Below, piece after piece: positions 8,636-18,147 of a stretch of DNA of 64,000 nt. Both the position numbers and the translations under genes were made by a program. The stretch comes from Burkholderia anthina. GTDB lineage: Bacteria > Pseudomonadota > Gammaproteobacteria > Burkholderiales > Burkholderiaceae. Position 1 is the stretch's first letter; the number at the start of each line of letters is the position of its first letter. The stretch covers positions 248,001 to 312,000 of the forward strand of contig NZ_CABVLY010000003.1 of the NCBI RefSeq assembly GCF_902498995.1. The letters are read 5' to 3'. The notes below the pieces were generated by a model. That model had not been told where the DNA came from. It searched no databases and saw only the letters and a program-made list of their open reading frames with translations.

Positions 8636-9589
8636 TCATTTGATATTCAACTGTCTGTTGTTTTCATCTAAAAAGCCAAGTAGTGCGGCATTCGTTTGCT
8701 CCGCGGCCTCAAGTTGAGGCCAGTGACCAACGTTCGGCAGCTCGATAAATCCTCGTAGATCTGTAAGGACATGCCGCAGAACTTCTGGCGTAACGGGGTG
8801 TAGCTCGTTCAGGCCGTCCGCGTCGCCAACCAGAAAGAAAGATGGAATCTGAATCCTGCAGCCGGCGAAAGCCGGCGTCATACTGAGATAGGACTCAAGC
8901 GCACGGTAGTAGTTGAGTGGGCGGTGAAAGCCGTTACGCTCAAATTGACCGACCATGACGGTGAAATCGGCAGAATCAACGAAGCTCGGCAATCTGGATG
9001 GTGCTGGCCGAAGCAAGCCGCGGTTGATATCCATCGGATGCCAACGTCCTTCTTTCGGAGCCTCCGCAGACGTCCAGTAGAAGGCTGCTGGAAGCGTTTT
9101 TTTTGCATTAGTCCACTCGTTGTCGGCTTCCGGACGCATCTGCTGAAACATGTAGAAATCGCGCTGTCCATTTTTCCGCAAGTCGGCCAGAAAGTTTTCA
9201 CCTCCAAATTCAAACGGCGGCACACTCATACCAAAGACAGCGCTGAATCGGTCGGGTCTTATCAGGGCTGCGGTCCACGCCGCGACTGCACCGAAATCAT
9301 GGCCAACGAGTGTCGCCGTTTCGCAATTCAACGCGTCCAGAACGGCGACAAGGTCGCCTACGATATGAAACGCCGTATATTCGGATGCATCGTCTGGCCC
9401 AGAGCTTTCACCATACCCCCGGGTATCCAATGCGATCGCGCGATAGCCGGCATTAGAGACGGCATCCATTTGGCGACGCCAGCTACGCCATGTGTCAGGA
9501 AACCCGTGACAGAACAGCACTGCGGGACCCTCACCACACTCGACAACATGCAGCGATACGCCATGTGTGACGATATGGTGGTGCTTCAT
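8636..9589 (-). CDS. Alpha/beta hydrolase, epoxide-hydrolase-like
   Basis: 317 aa. HGFPDTWRSWRRQ is the oxyanion region (residues 29-41). The nucleophile elbow is GHDFGA, with Asp rather than Ser, as in soluble epoxide hydrolases and haloalkane dehalogenases. TRGYGES and a C-terminal NVGHWPQLE carrying the catalytic His complete the pattern. The call rests on the HGFPD and GHDFGA motifs. Dehalogenase activity is the main alternative. It lies 11 bp after the aldo/keto reductase and is likely co-transcribed. Confidence 0.85.
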   Translation of the reverse strand: MKHHHIVTHGVSLHVVECGEGPAVLFCHGFPDTWRSWRRQMDAVSNAGYRAIALDTRGYGESSGPDDASEYTAFHIVGDLVAVLDALNCETATLVGHDFGAVAAWTAALIRPDRFSAVFGMSVPPFEFGGENFLADLRKNGQRDFYMFQQMRPEADNEWTNAKKTLPAAFYWTSAEAPKEGRWHPMDINRGLLRPAPSRLPSFVDSADFTVMVGQFERNGFHRPLNYYRALESYLSMTPAFAGCRIQIPSFFLVGDADGLNELHPVTPEVLRHVLTDLRGFIELPNVGHWPQLEAAEQTNAALLGFLDENNRQLNIK

Positions 9590-9600
9590 GTTTCCTCCTG

Positions 9601-10668
9601 TCAGTCACAGAGCCGAGGAAATAATGGCACGGTTCGGCCATCAACCGTCATGCCGGGGAAGGCCAGCATCGGCGCCAAGGTTTCGTTGTTCTCGGCCGGA
9701 AAATTTAGCTTCGGTTTAGAAACGGCACTGAGCTTGCCAAGCTGCTCGGCAGACAGGGTTACTTCGAGGGAATCGAGATTGGCTTTGAGCTGATCGAGTC
9801 GCCTGGCGCCAATCAGCGTGGACGTAACGCCGGCCTGAGCACGAACCCAGGCCAGCGCCACGGATGCGGGGCTGATGCCGAGTTCCGACGCAACTTCCAC
9901 GACTGCTTCGATTACGTCGTAGTCTGTCTCGCTCGGAACACCGACCATGCTGGTGCGCGTGGTATCGACTTTGCCTTTGCCACCGCGTCGGAATTTCCCG
10001 CTGAGGAAGCCGCTCTTGAGCGGCGACCAAGGCATAACGCCCATCCCCATCGCCTGTGCCAGCGGAAATAATTCGCCCTCGCTCGTCCGCTCCAGCAGCG
10101 AATATTCGAGTTGGAGCGCGATGATCGGCGCCCATCCTCGGAACAGGGCAATCGTCTGCGCCTCGGCCGTTTTCCAGGCAGGGATGTCGGAAAAACCGAC
10201 ATAGCGAATCTTGCCGGCGGTGACGAGATCATCGAGGCCGCGCAGCGTTTCCTCGATCGGTGCCGTCCGATCCCAGTTGTGCAGCCAATAGATGTCGATG
10301 TAGTCGGTCTGGAGTCGGCTCAACGAGGCTTCGCATTGCTGGATGAGCGCCTTGCGGCCGGCTCCGCCGCCGTTCGGATCGCCGGGAAACAGATTGCAGT
10401 AGAACTTCGTGCTGAGCACGAGTTCGTCTCGTCGGACCTGTTTCTGTTTGAGATAGTCGCCGACAATCCGTTCCGAATGGCCGAAGGTGTAGACGTTGGC
10501 CGTGTCCACGAAGTTTCCACCGCGGCTTCGATACTCATCGAACATGGCGAACGATTCTTCGGGACTTGCCCCCCAGCCGAAATCTTCACCAAACGTCATG
10601 GTGCCTAGGCAATAAGGGCTAACGCGCAACCCGGAACGCCCGAGCGTGACATAGTGATTGAGAGGCAT
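9601..10668 (-). CDS. Aldo/keto reductase
   Basis: 355 aa. It shows LGTMTFGEDFGWG, the GGNFVDTANVY catalytic Asp/Tyr segment, a KFYCN lysine region, IDIYWLHNWD and the C-terminal STLIGARRLDQL cofactor segment. It is of the YghZ/TIM-barrel NADPH-dependent class acting on aldehydes or ketones. First intact gene of the reverse cluster and divergent from the AraC gene at 10987, which probably controls it. Confidence 0.9.
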   Translation of the reverse strand: MPLNHYVTLGRSGLRVSPYCLGTMTFGEDFGWGASPEESFAMFDEYRSRGGNFVDTANVYTFGHSERIVGDYLKQKQVRRDELVLSTKFYCNLFPGDPNGGGAGRKALIQQCEASLSRLQTDYIDIYWLHNWDRTAPIEETLRGLDDLVTAGKIRYVGFSDIPAWKTAEAQTIALFRGWAPIIALQLEYSLLERTSEGELFPLAQAMGMGVMPWSPLKSGFLSGKFRRGGKGKVDTTRTSMVGVPSETDYDVIEAVVEVASELGISPASVALAWVRAQAGVTSTLIGARRLDQLKANLDSLEVTLSAEQLGKLSAVSKPKLNFPAENNETLAPMLAFPGMTVDGRTVPLFPRLCD

Positions 10669-10695
10669 GGATTTTTCCTTTCCGGGTTGGAAAAT

Positions 10696-10905
10696 TCAGT
10701 GGATGCGAGTGCTAGTGAGCTGTTCGCTTAGTTGTCTTACCTTGGCGCCGACCGATCGAAATTCCTTGGCGGTTTCAAGGCTTCCCCTCGAATAGCTTCC
10801 GGTCACGATGGCGCATGTGCCAGTAATGTCGATACCGCGAATGGCCTCCGCGGCGGTGGAAGTGACGCCGATGCCTGCGCTGACGGAGGATTGGAGGGGA
10901 GGCAT
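10696..10905 (-). pseudogene. Truncated SDR (N-terminal fragment only)
   Basis: 69 aa. It starts MPPLQSSVSAGIGVTSTAAEAIRG and continues with GIDITGTCAIVTGSYS, matching the first about 60 residues of the SDR at 7592, including the start of the nucleotide-binding motif. It then ends; the catalytic half is missing. It lies between the AraC gene and the aldo/keto reductase, and is a broken duplicate rather than a functional reductase. Confidence 0.7.
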
Positions 10906-10986
10906 GCAGGATCTCCAAAGACGAATTGCTTCTACGCATGGTAGGCTGTCAGCAATGTACGAAGAAGACGCGTCCGTTCAATTTTT

Positions 10987-11967
10987 ATGCGCGAGAGTTC
11001 AATTTTGTTAGCTGACCCTCTATCAGATCTGCTGGATTTCCTTCAAGTACGGTGCGACTTGTCTGGGCGGGTTGTCGCTGGCGGCACTTGGGCACGCCGC
11101 TTCGCCAATCTGGACGCGATCAAATTCTGTGCAGTCACAGAGGGGAGTTGCTGGTATTCGATTGATGGCATGTCCGAACCGGCCGAAGTGGACACGGGCG
11201 ATGTCTTGATTACCAACGGCACGCGTACTCTGACGCTGGCTAGCGCCGCTCCCCTGATTCATGGAGCGACGACCACGCCCATCGTTCGAGATAGCGACGA
11301 TCAGTTTCAGCTTGGGCAAGGCTGCGATTTCTCCATGCTGGGCGGCACGGTACAAATCGATGCTGATCGTCAACCGTTACTCTTGAATGGCTTGCCGCCA
11401 CTCATTCATGTGCGCGGAACCACGGACGAAGCCGAGCCGCTTTCTTGGTTGCTTAAACAACTGGTGATGGAAATGAAAGGCGGCCACCCCGGCAGAGCAA
11501 TCGTAATAGCAGGGCTAACGCAACTATTATTCATTCAGACATTGCGAGTCTATTTGGCTCATGCGTCGATCGGTGATGGTGGCTGGCTGAAAGGCTTTGG
11601 CGACCAACGGTTAGCCATTGTTCTTAGCAGCATTCATAGCGAACCGTCCCGTAACTGGGGCCTAGAGGAACTTGCAAAAAAGGCCGGGATGTCGAGAACA
11701 TCACTTGCAGTTCGATTCCGCGAAATAATGGGGGTTCCGCCTCTCGCTTATTTGACCCAATGGCGAATGTATCTGGCGAGGCGCGAACTTCGAGCGGGCG
11801 CTTCGATTTCCGAGGCTGCGGCGACAGTCGGGTATTCTTCCGAAAGTGCCTTCAGCAGCGCGTTCAAGCGCGTGATGGCTGTTGCGCCGGGCCGGTACAG
11901 GCGAGCCACGCAAGGAGAAGACGAGGTGCCGCAAGCTAATAGCAAGGCAGACACGCTTAAATTTTAA
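10987..11967 (+). CDS. AraC family regulator with cupin-type N-terminal domain
   Basis: 326 aa. Residues 1-about 200 are a cupin_6-like sensor (WYSIDGMSEPAEVDTGDVLI). Residues about 220-310 carry two helix-turn-helices (LEELAKKAGMSRTSLAVRF and ISEAAATVGYSSESAFSSA), followed by the usual FKRVMAVAPGRYR tail. It is divergent from the reductase/hydrolase cluster, whose likely activator it is. No strong ribosome site precedes the ATG, so the exact start is uncertain. Confidence 0.88.
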   Translation: MRESSILLADPLSDLLDFLQVRCDLSGRVVAGGTWARRFANLDAIKFCAVTEGSCWYSIDGMSEPAEVDTGDVLITNGTRTLTLASAAPLIHGATTTPIVRDSDDQFQLGQGCDFSMLGGTVQIDADRQPLLLNGLPPLIHVRGTTDEAEPLSWLLKQLVMEMKGGHPGRAIVIAGLTQLLFIQTLRVYLAHASIGDGGWLKGFGDQRLAIVLSSIHSEPSRNWGLEELAKKAGMSRTSLAVRFREIMGVPPLAYLTQWRMYLARRELRAGASISEAAATVGYSSESAFSSAFKRVMAVAPGRYRRATQGEDEVPQANSKADTLKF

Positions 11968-12153
11968 AAGATTCGGCGATCATTGACAAAGAGGGGGCGG
12001 AGCCGAACATCTAACCAAACCATCCGTTATTCATTACATTAACTAGGTAGGCTTACGCTGGCAGTTTGAAATAATCATGCTATCCATCGCGGTCGATGTC
12101 GATAGGATCACTTGGACCTTCAGGCCGGTATTCTCTATTAAACGGAAAACGGA

Positions 12154-12524
12154 TTGATTTCATGGGACAACTTACGACACAGGTATCACCAGGGCTTCAC
12201 GAATGGGAGTCAGTCGTGCGTTATGGTGCATTCGGATCAGGGCAGTCAGTCCACCAGCGATGACTGGCAGTCATTCCTGAGGGCTCACCATATGGTGCCG
12301 AGCATGGGTCGTCGCGGCCATTGCCACGATAACACCGTTGCCGAAAGCTTCTTCAGCGCGTTGAAGAAGGAGCGAATCAAGCGGCGTATCTACCCGAACA
12401 GGGCTACTGCCGCCCGGGACGTATCGATTACATCGAGATGTTCTACAACTCGATTCGCCGGCATGGTTCCGCCGGTGACCTGTCACCTGTGGAGTTGCGG
12501 CGCTACGCGCTAAACGGCTCGTGA
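12154..12524 (+). pseudogene. IS3-family transposase (OrfB) C-terminal remnant with frameshift
   Basis: The frame reads VMVHSDQGSQ...SDDWQSFLRAHHMVPSM, then CHDNTVAESFFSALKKE, which are the DDE-region motifs of IS3-family OrfB. Near 12420 one base is missing: the continuation DYIEMFYNSIRRHGSAGDLSP, ending at the stop 12522-12524, is in another frame. The 5' part of the element is absent. It lies just before the first fluoride riboswitch and so marks the left edge of the island. Confidence 0.85.
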
Positions 12525-12617
12525 GTGTCTATGTAATTCTGGCCGGTCCAGTTAGCCGCCGAGGCAGGATGTTAATAGGGTGTCGGGTAGCGGCTCTTCG
12601 ACGACTGGATTCCATGC

Positions 12618-12623
12618 TAGACT
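12618..12623 (+). promoter_or_regulatory. -10 box of the eno1 transcript
   Basis: TAGACT lies 8 nt before the aptamer, the same spacing as at six other switches. No good -35 is visible 16-18 bp upstream. Confidence 0.5.
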
Positions 12624-12631
12624 TCCCGGAC

Positions 12632-12685
12632 GGAGATGGCATTCCTCCCACCCAACCGCCGCGCAAGCCGGCTAATGATGCCTAC
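12632..12685 (+). promoter_or_regulatory. Fluoride riboswitch 1 (crcB motif), upstream of enolase 1
   Basis: P1 GGAG/CTCC encloses ATGGCATTC. AACCGCC...GGC forms P3. TAATGATGCCTAC closes the aptamer, with GGCAT pairing to ATGCC as the pseudoknot. Downstream, GCCTACG (12680-12686) can instead pair with CGTGGGC (12707-12713) around an inner CCTG/CAGG hairpin, so the 3' strand of the aptamer can be taken up by a competing stem. The enolase start is about 200 nt further on. Confidence 0.93.
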
Positions 12686-12882
12686 GTGATCCTGGGTTCA
12701 GGGCGTCGTGGGCTCCTTCGAGCGTTCTGCTCCCCAGGTTTGAATCTTTTTCGGATCTGGGTCATGGCATCTTCTTTCAGCATTGACGTTTCCGCACGCC
12801 GCCTGCCGAAGTACAGGCGTCGCGGCGGTACGGTCGATACTGGCCATGCGTCCGTTGGTCCGGCTGACGGAGCACCTCTCAC

Positions 12883-14217
12883 ATGGAAGTCCAAGTCTCT
12901 ATCGCTCATGTAACGGCCGACGAGGTGCTTGATTCGCGCGGCAACCCCACTGTAGAGGCAACGGTGATTCTAAGCGACGGATCTCGTGCCAGCGCGACGG
13001 TGCCTTCCGGCGCGTCGACGGGGCAGTCCGAGGCGCGGGAGTTACGCGATTGCGATACATCGCGATATGGTGGAAGAGGCGTTCAACAGGTTGTGCGGAA
13101 CGTCTGCGGACCGGTCGCGAACGTATTGCGCGGCATCGTCGCCGACGATCAGTGGCGCATTGACGCCATGCTGGCGGGGCTGGACGGAACGGAGTTCAAA
13201 TCGAACCTCGGTGCGAATACGCTATTGGGCGTGTCGATCGCGTGCGCCAGAGTGGCGGCAAAGTCCTGCGGGCTCCCGCTTTTCCGCTATCTCGGGGGCG
13301 AGAGCGCACATGTCTTGCCGGTACCCATGCTCAATATCCTGAACGGCGGCCTGCATGCCCGCGGCGGCCCGGATATCCAGGAGTTCATGATCGTACCGCT
13401 CGGCGCTCCGACAGTCAGGGAGGCGTTGCGGGCGGCGGTCGAGACTTACCATGCGTTGCGTGCAGTCCTGACCGACTGGAACGCGTCGACCAACTTGGGC
13501 GACGAAGGCGGTTACGTGCCCCGGCTTGCGTCCAACGAGTTCGCGCTGGACGCGATCACGACGGCGATCGAACGAGCGGGATACAAGCCGGGATACGACA
13601 TCGCCCTGGCGCTCGATTTCGCTGCAAGTTCGCTTCGCCGCGATGGCGTATATCACTTGCCGCTCGACGGCCTCGCGCTCACGTCGGCCGACATGATCGA
13701 CTACTGCAGCCGACTATTGGACCGCTATCCGATCGTCTCGATCGAAGATCCGTTGGCCGACGATGACTGGCACGGCTATCAGGCCTTGACGGCTCGCCTG
13801 GGTCATCGTGTTCAAATCGTCGGAGACGACCTGTTCGTCAGCAATCGTGCCTTTCTGTTGCGCGGCATGCGGGAGCACTGTTGCAACGGTGTGTTGATCA
13901 AACCCAACCAGGTCGGGACGATCACCGAGACGCTGGACACCGCGAGGATGGCGATCATGTCCGGATACGCAACGCCCGTTTCACATCGTTCGGGTGAAAC
14001 CGAAGACACGAGCATTGCGGACCTGGCAGTTGCATTGAATTGCGGGCAGATCAAGGCCGGGGCGCCTGCCCGCGGCGAGCGCGTGGCGAAGTACAACCGG
14101 TTGCTGGAGATCGAACGAATGCTGGGGTCCCGTGCCGCTTATAGGGGGAAGGATGCGTTCCCGCGCTGGCGCGATGGCAGGCAGCGGGAGGCCGATGGTG
14201 TCGCGGATCTCGCCTGA
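12883..14217 (+). CDS. eno: Enolase (copy 1, fluoride-riboswitch controlled)
   Basis: 444 aa, full length, converting 2-phosphoglycerate to phosphoenolpyruvate. All catalytic groups are present: SGASTG loop (42-47), H158, E167, E208, Mg ligands D245/E288/D315, K340, H368 and the C-terminal lysine. IKPNQVGT carries Pro after K340. The ribosome site ACGGAG precedes the ATG. Enolase is the classic fluoride-inhibited glycolytic enzyme (Mg-fluoride-phosphate complex), so induction by a fluoride switch makes sense. The housekeeping copy is presumably elsewhere. The N-terminal half differs more from usual enolases than copy 2 does (GQSEARELRDCD), and the C-terminus has about ten extra residues. Confidence 0.93.
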   Translation: MEVQVSIAHVTADEVLDSRGNPTVEATVILSDGSRASATVPSGASTGQSEARELRDCDTSRYGGRGVQQVVRNVCGPVANVLRGIVADDQWRIDAMLAGLDGTEFKSNLGANTLLGVSIACARVAAKSCGLPLFRYLGGESAHVLPVPMLNILNGGLHARGGPDIQEFMIVPLGAPTVREALRAAVETYHALRAVLTDWNASTNLGDEGGYVPRLASNEFALDAITTAIERAGYKPGYDIALALDFAASSLRRDGVYHLPLDGLALTSADMIDYCSRLLDRYPIVSIEDPLADDDWHGYQALTARLGHRVQIVGDDLFVSNRAFLLRGMREHCCNGVLIKPNQVGTITETLDTARMAIMSGYATPVSHRSGETEDTSIADLAVALNCGQIKAGAPARGERVAKYNRLLEIERMLGSRAAYRGKDAFPRWRDGRQREADGVADLA

Positions 14218-14332
14218 GTTGCCGGCCGGCGTGCCGGAAGGGTCGCCGCTGCCGGCATGGCGGGCGGTGAATCGATGCCGGGCGCCGTGCCGAGGCGGGA
14301 AACGCGGCGAACGTAACGTTGTCCGTAATGTG

Positions 14333-14773
14333 ATGTCGACAGCCATGGACTCGATTTCAACCAGTGTGGCGCGAGCGGTTGCGTCTCATGTGCTTTATCT
14401 CGACGACTTGCTCGAACGAATCGCTACCCTTTGCAACGCGCCGAACGGCACGCGGCAGTACCCGCTTTATCGCGAGGATGTGTCGTGCGGGAGGCTGGAG
14501 TCGGCACTCGCCGATATCCGTCGATGCCGGGAGCTTGTCCATGAGTTCGACAGGCGTTGGAACGTCGGCCCGCACGAGCGCGAGGTGACGCTGTCGAAAG
14601 CCCTGATCGCCGAGTTGCAATTCCTCGATATCGCGCTGGACGAGATGGCCCCGGAGCGCCTCGCCGGATATGGACCGGTGACGGGCGATTGGCGAGGCGA
14701 TTACGTTCGGCTGGTCGCGGACTGCAAGGCGGTTGTGGCCGGCATGCAAAGCGGCCTGCTGATGCGTGCGTGA
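14333..14773 (+). CDS. Hypothetical protein between enolase 1 and riboswitch 2
   Basis: About 146 aa from the ATG at 14333 (a second ATG at 14345 is possible; neither has a strong ribosome site). It is mostly helical and charged, with no membrane segment, signal peptide or motif I recognise. It is co-directional with enolase 1 and ends 40 bp before the next riboswitch, so it is probably the last gene of the first fluoride transcript. Function unknown. Confidence 0.55.
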   Translation: MSTAMDSISTSVARAVASHVLYLDDLLERIATLCNAPNGTRQYPLYREDVSCGRLESALADIRRCRELVHEFDRRWNVGPHEREVTLSKALIAELQFLDIALDEMAPERLAGYGPVTGDWRGDYVRLVADCKAVVAGMQSGLLMRA

Positions 14774-14798
14774 CTGGTCGAATCGATATCGTGCATGC

Positions 14799-14804
14799 TA
14801 GACT
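14799..14804 (+). promoter_or_regulatory. -10 box of riboswitch 2 transcript
   Basis: TAGACT lies 9 nt before the aptamer, within a GCATGCTAGACT context shared with promoter 1. The -35 region is weak. Confidence 0.5.
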
Positions 14805-14813
14805 GCCCGAAAC

Positions 14814-14864
14814 GGAGATGGCATTCCTCCGAAACCGCCGGTATCTCCGGCTGATGATGCCTAC
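14814..14864 (+). promoter_or_regulatory. Fluoride riboswitch 2, upstream of DUF190-ppa-eno-nudix
   Basis: GGAGATGGCATTCCTCC, AAACCGCCGG...CCGGC and TGATGATGCCTAC are all present. Downstream GCCTACGG (14859-14866) can pair with CCGTGGGT (14884-14891) around CCTG/CGGG, repeating the platform of switches 1 and 10 with compensating G-U pairs. A further hairpin (GATTTGAA/TTCGAATC) follows at about 14920-14940. The first start codon is about 206 nt downstream. Confidence 0.93.
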
Positions 14865-15070
14865 GGATTCCTGGTGCGGGAAGCCGTGGGTTCATTCTCC
14901 CAAGCGTCCTGCTGCCCGGATTTGAAATACGTTCGAATCTGCGGTTTTCATGCTTCATTCCTTACCTCAAGATCGAACGGCGTTGTCATCGCGTGCGTCG
15001 TGGCGTCCCCGCGTCGGGAAGCCGGTGCACGGATCGACGCCGTCGTCGCATTCGTTAAACGGGAGCATCC

Positions 15071-15391
15071 ATGAAAGGCAGTCAGCTGACGGTATATGCG
15101 GCCAACCAGAGTCACCGGTACGAACACAAGACGATCGTCGAGTGGTTGCTTGACGAGACCGAGGCAGCCGGTATCCATGGCGCGACGGTGACGGAAGTCA
15201 GCGAGAGCGTCGATGCGCACGGCCGATATCATGCGGCGCGCTTTTTCGAACTGGTCGACCAGCCGATCGCGGTAACCGTCGCTGCCGAGGACGACAAGAT
15301 CGATGCGCTGCTCGGGAGCCTGCGGAAATCGGGCGTTCGCCTGTTCTATACCCGCTGCCCGGTCGAATACGGCGTACTGGGCGACCAGTGA
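15071..15391 (+). CDS. DUF190 family protein (copy 1)
   Basis: 106 aa of the small PII-like DUF190 family, often found next to crcB. It shows the family pattern: LTVYAANQSHRYEHKTIVEW, then IHGATVTEV, an RYHAARFFEL segment and a C-terminal FYTRCPVEYGVL. First gene after riboswitch 2. Its stop codon lies inside the ribosome site of ppa (TGAGGAGAATGCC), so translation of the two is probably coupled. The molecular role of DUF190 is not established; a regulatory or ligand-binding role is inferred from the PII-like fold. Confidence 0.85.
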   Translation: MKGSQLTVYAANQSHRYEHKTIVEWLLDETEAAGIHGATVTEVSESVDAHGRYHAARFFELVDQPIAVTVAAEDDKIDALLGSLRKSGVRLFYTRCPVEYGVLGDQ

Positions 15392-15401
15392 GGAGAATGC
15401 C

Positions 15402-15950
15402 ATGGACTTCAACCTGATTCCCGCCGGAGCGGAGCCGCCGAAGGAAGTCAATGCGGTCATCGAGATTCCGGCACAGAGCTCGCCGGTGAAATACGAAGCG
15501 GACAAGCAGCTGGGGTTGCTGCGCGTCGACCGGATCATGAGCGCCGGGCTCCGGTATCCGCAGAACTACGGCTTCATTCCGCAAACGCTCGCGCGCGACG
15601 GCGACCCGCTCGACATCATCGTGATCGCGCCGTTCGAACTGGATCGGCTGGCGCTGGTCGCGTGCCGGCCGGTGGGGCTGCTCGACATGACCGACCAGGC
15701 GGGCCCGGACGAGAAGGTGATCGCGGTGCCGATCGACAGCGTGTGCCCGGCGACGTCGCATATCCGCACGCTCGAGGACGTCGGCACGTACCTGCTGAAT
15801 CAGCTTCAGTTCTTCTTCGAACACTACAAGCTGCTCGAGCCCGGGAAGTGGGTGAAGTTCGAGGGATGGGGCGGCGTGGCGGAGGCCGAGCGCGCGATCG
15901 ATGCGGCGATTCGCGCCTACGCCGCCGGCCATGACCGGCAGCATGTCTGA
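15402..15950 (+). CDS. ppa: Inorganic pyrophosphatase, family I (copy 1)
   Basis: 182 aa, hydrolysing pyrophosphate to two phosphates in the cytoplasm. The full family I active site is present: E21, K30, E32, R44, Y56, the DGDPLD triad D66/D68/D71, D98, D103 and K105, plus FFEHYK and KWVKFEGW near the end. Family I enzymes are strongly fluoride-inhibited, so extra enzyme under fluoride fits the riboswitch context. Start chosen at 15402 because GAGGAG precedes it; longer in-frame starts overlap DUF190. Confidence 0.93.
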   Translation: MDFNLIPAGAEPPKEVNAVIEIPAQSSPVKYEADKQLGLLRVDRIMSAGLRYPQNYGFIPQTLARDGDPLDIIVIAPFELDRLALVACRPVGLLDMTDQAGPDEKVIAVPIDSVCPATSHIRTLEDVGTYLLNQLQFFFEHYKLLEPGKWVKFEGWGGVAEAERAIDAAIRAYAAGHDRQHV

Positions 15951-17309
<1,359 letters not shown>

Positions 17310-17342
17310 TCGTCTGGCGCTCCGGAATCGGAAAACGATGCG

Positions 17343-17897
17343 ATGTATTGCGTGAAATGCGGGCAGTCGATGAGCCGCCGGACGCCGGACGGCGACAGTC
17401 GCGAGCGCGATGTCCGCGAGGGGTGCGGGTTCATTCATTACGAAAACCCGCGCAGCGTCGTCGGCACCGTGCCGCTGCTGGGCGAGCGCATCATTCTGTG
17501 TCGCCGGGCCATCGCCCCGCGGCGCGGCTACTGGACGCTGCCCGCCGGCTTTCTCGAGACCGGCGAGACGACCGAGGAGGGCGCGGCGCGCGAGACGCGC
17601 GAGGAAGCCGGCGTGGACGTGCAGGTCGGCGAGTTGTTTTCGGTCGTGAACGTCGTCCATGTCCACCACGTGTATCTGTTTTATCTCGGCATTGCACAAT
17701 CGCATCGGCTGGTGCCGGGTATCGAGAGTCTCGACGCGCGGATCGTATCGGCATCCGAAGTGCCGTGGGACGAGATCGCTTTCCCGGCCGTGACGTATAC
17801 GCTGAAACGATTCTTCGCGGATCGGGACGCCGGCTGCATCGCGTCCGGTCGATTCAGGGTTCATTCGACCAGCCTGTCGACGTCGTTCGTCGAGTGA
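17343..17897 (+). CDS. NUDIX hydrolase with partial N-terminal zinc ribbon
   Basis: 184 aa. It starts MYCVKCGQSM with a later C (EGCGFIHYENP), giving a zinc-ribbon-like head as in NudC-type proteins, although only three cysteines are obvious. The NUDIX box GFLETGETTEEGAARETREE followed by AGV is complete (GX5EX7REUXEEXGU). It hydrolyses a nucleoside diphosphate derivative; ADP-ribose or NADH are plausible. Lies 33 bp after enolase 2, last gene before riboswitch 3. Mg-dependent phosphohydrolases are general fluoride targets, which may explain its presence. Confidence 0.85.
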   Translation: MYCVKCGQSMSRRTPDGDSRERDVREGCGFIHYENPRSVVGTVPLLGERIILCRRAIAPRRGYWTLPAGFLETGETTEEGAARETREEAGVDVQVGELFSVVNVVHVHHVYLFYLGIAQSHRLVPGIESLDARIVSASEVPWDEIAFPAVTYTLKRFFADRDAGCIASGRFRVHSTSLSTSFVE

Positions 17898-17906
17898 CGC
17901 ATCGAC

Positions 17907-17935
17907 TTGCCACGCAGGAGCCACCGGCCTAGACT
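17907..17935 (+). promoter_or_regulatory. Promoter of the first MutS-like pair
   Basis: TTGCCA (17907-17912), 17-bp spacer, TAGACT (17930-17935); the aptamer begins 8 nt later. TTGCCA is also the -35 of promoter 4. Confidence 0.7.
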
Positions 17936-17943
17936 TGAACCCA

Positions 17944-17993
17944 GGAGATGGCATGCCTCCCGACAACCGCCCTTCGGGGCTAATGATGCCTAC
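17944..17993 (+). promoter_or_regulatory. Fluoride riboswitch 3, upstream of MutS-like pair 1
   Basis: GGAGATGGCATGCCTCC (G in place of the second T), ACAACCGCC, a short TTCG-capped P3, and TAATGATGCCTAC. GCCTACAG (17988-17995) can pair with CTGTGGGC (18011-18018), so an alternative stem competes for the aptamer's 3' strand. The start codon is 154 nt downstream. Confidence 0.92.
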
Positions 17994-18147
17994 AGGCCTG
18001 GGAACGGGCACTGTGGGCGGGCGCACGGATCACGCGCGCCTTACCTGTGTCTGGCCACGCTGGTGGCGCTTCCCGGTTCGTTATCCAGTCGCAATGCGTT
18101 CGCGCGGGGTTCGCCGCGCTCGCGAACGACGAGCGGAAGGGGCGACC

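Noticed and set aside
17935..18147. Long open N-terminal extension of MutS-like subunit A starting in the promoter
   Set aside because: It covers the -10 box, the aptamer and its platform; a good ribosome site and a homologous start lie at 18148. The same applies to 46749-46901 for pair 2 and 43222-43317 for CLC-F.
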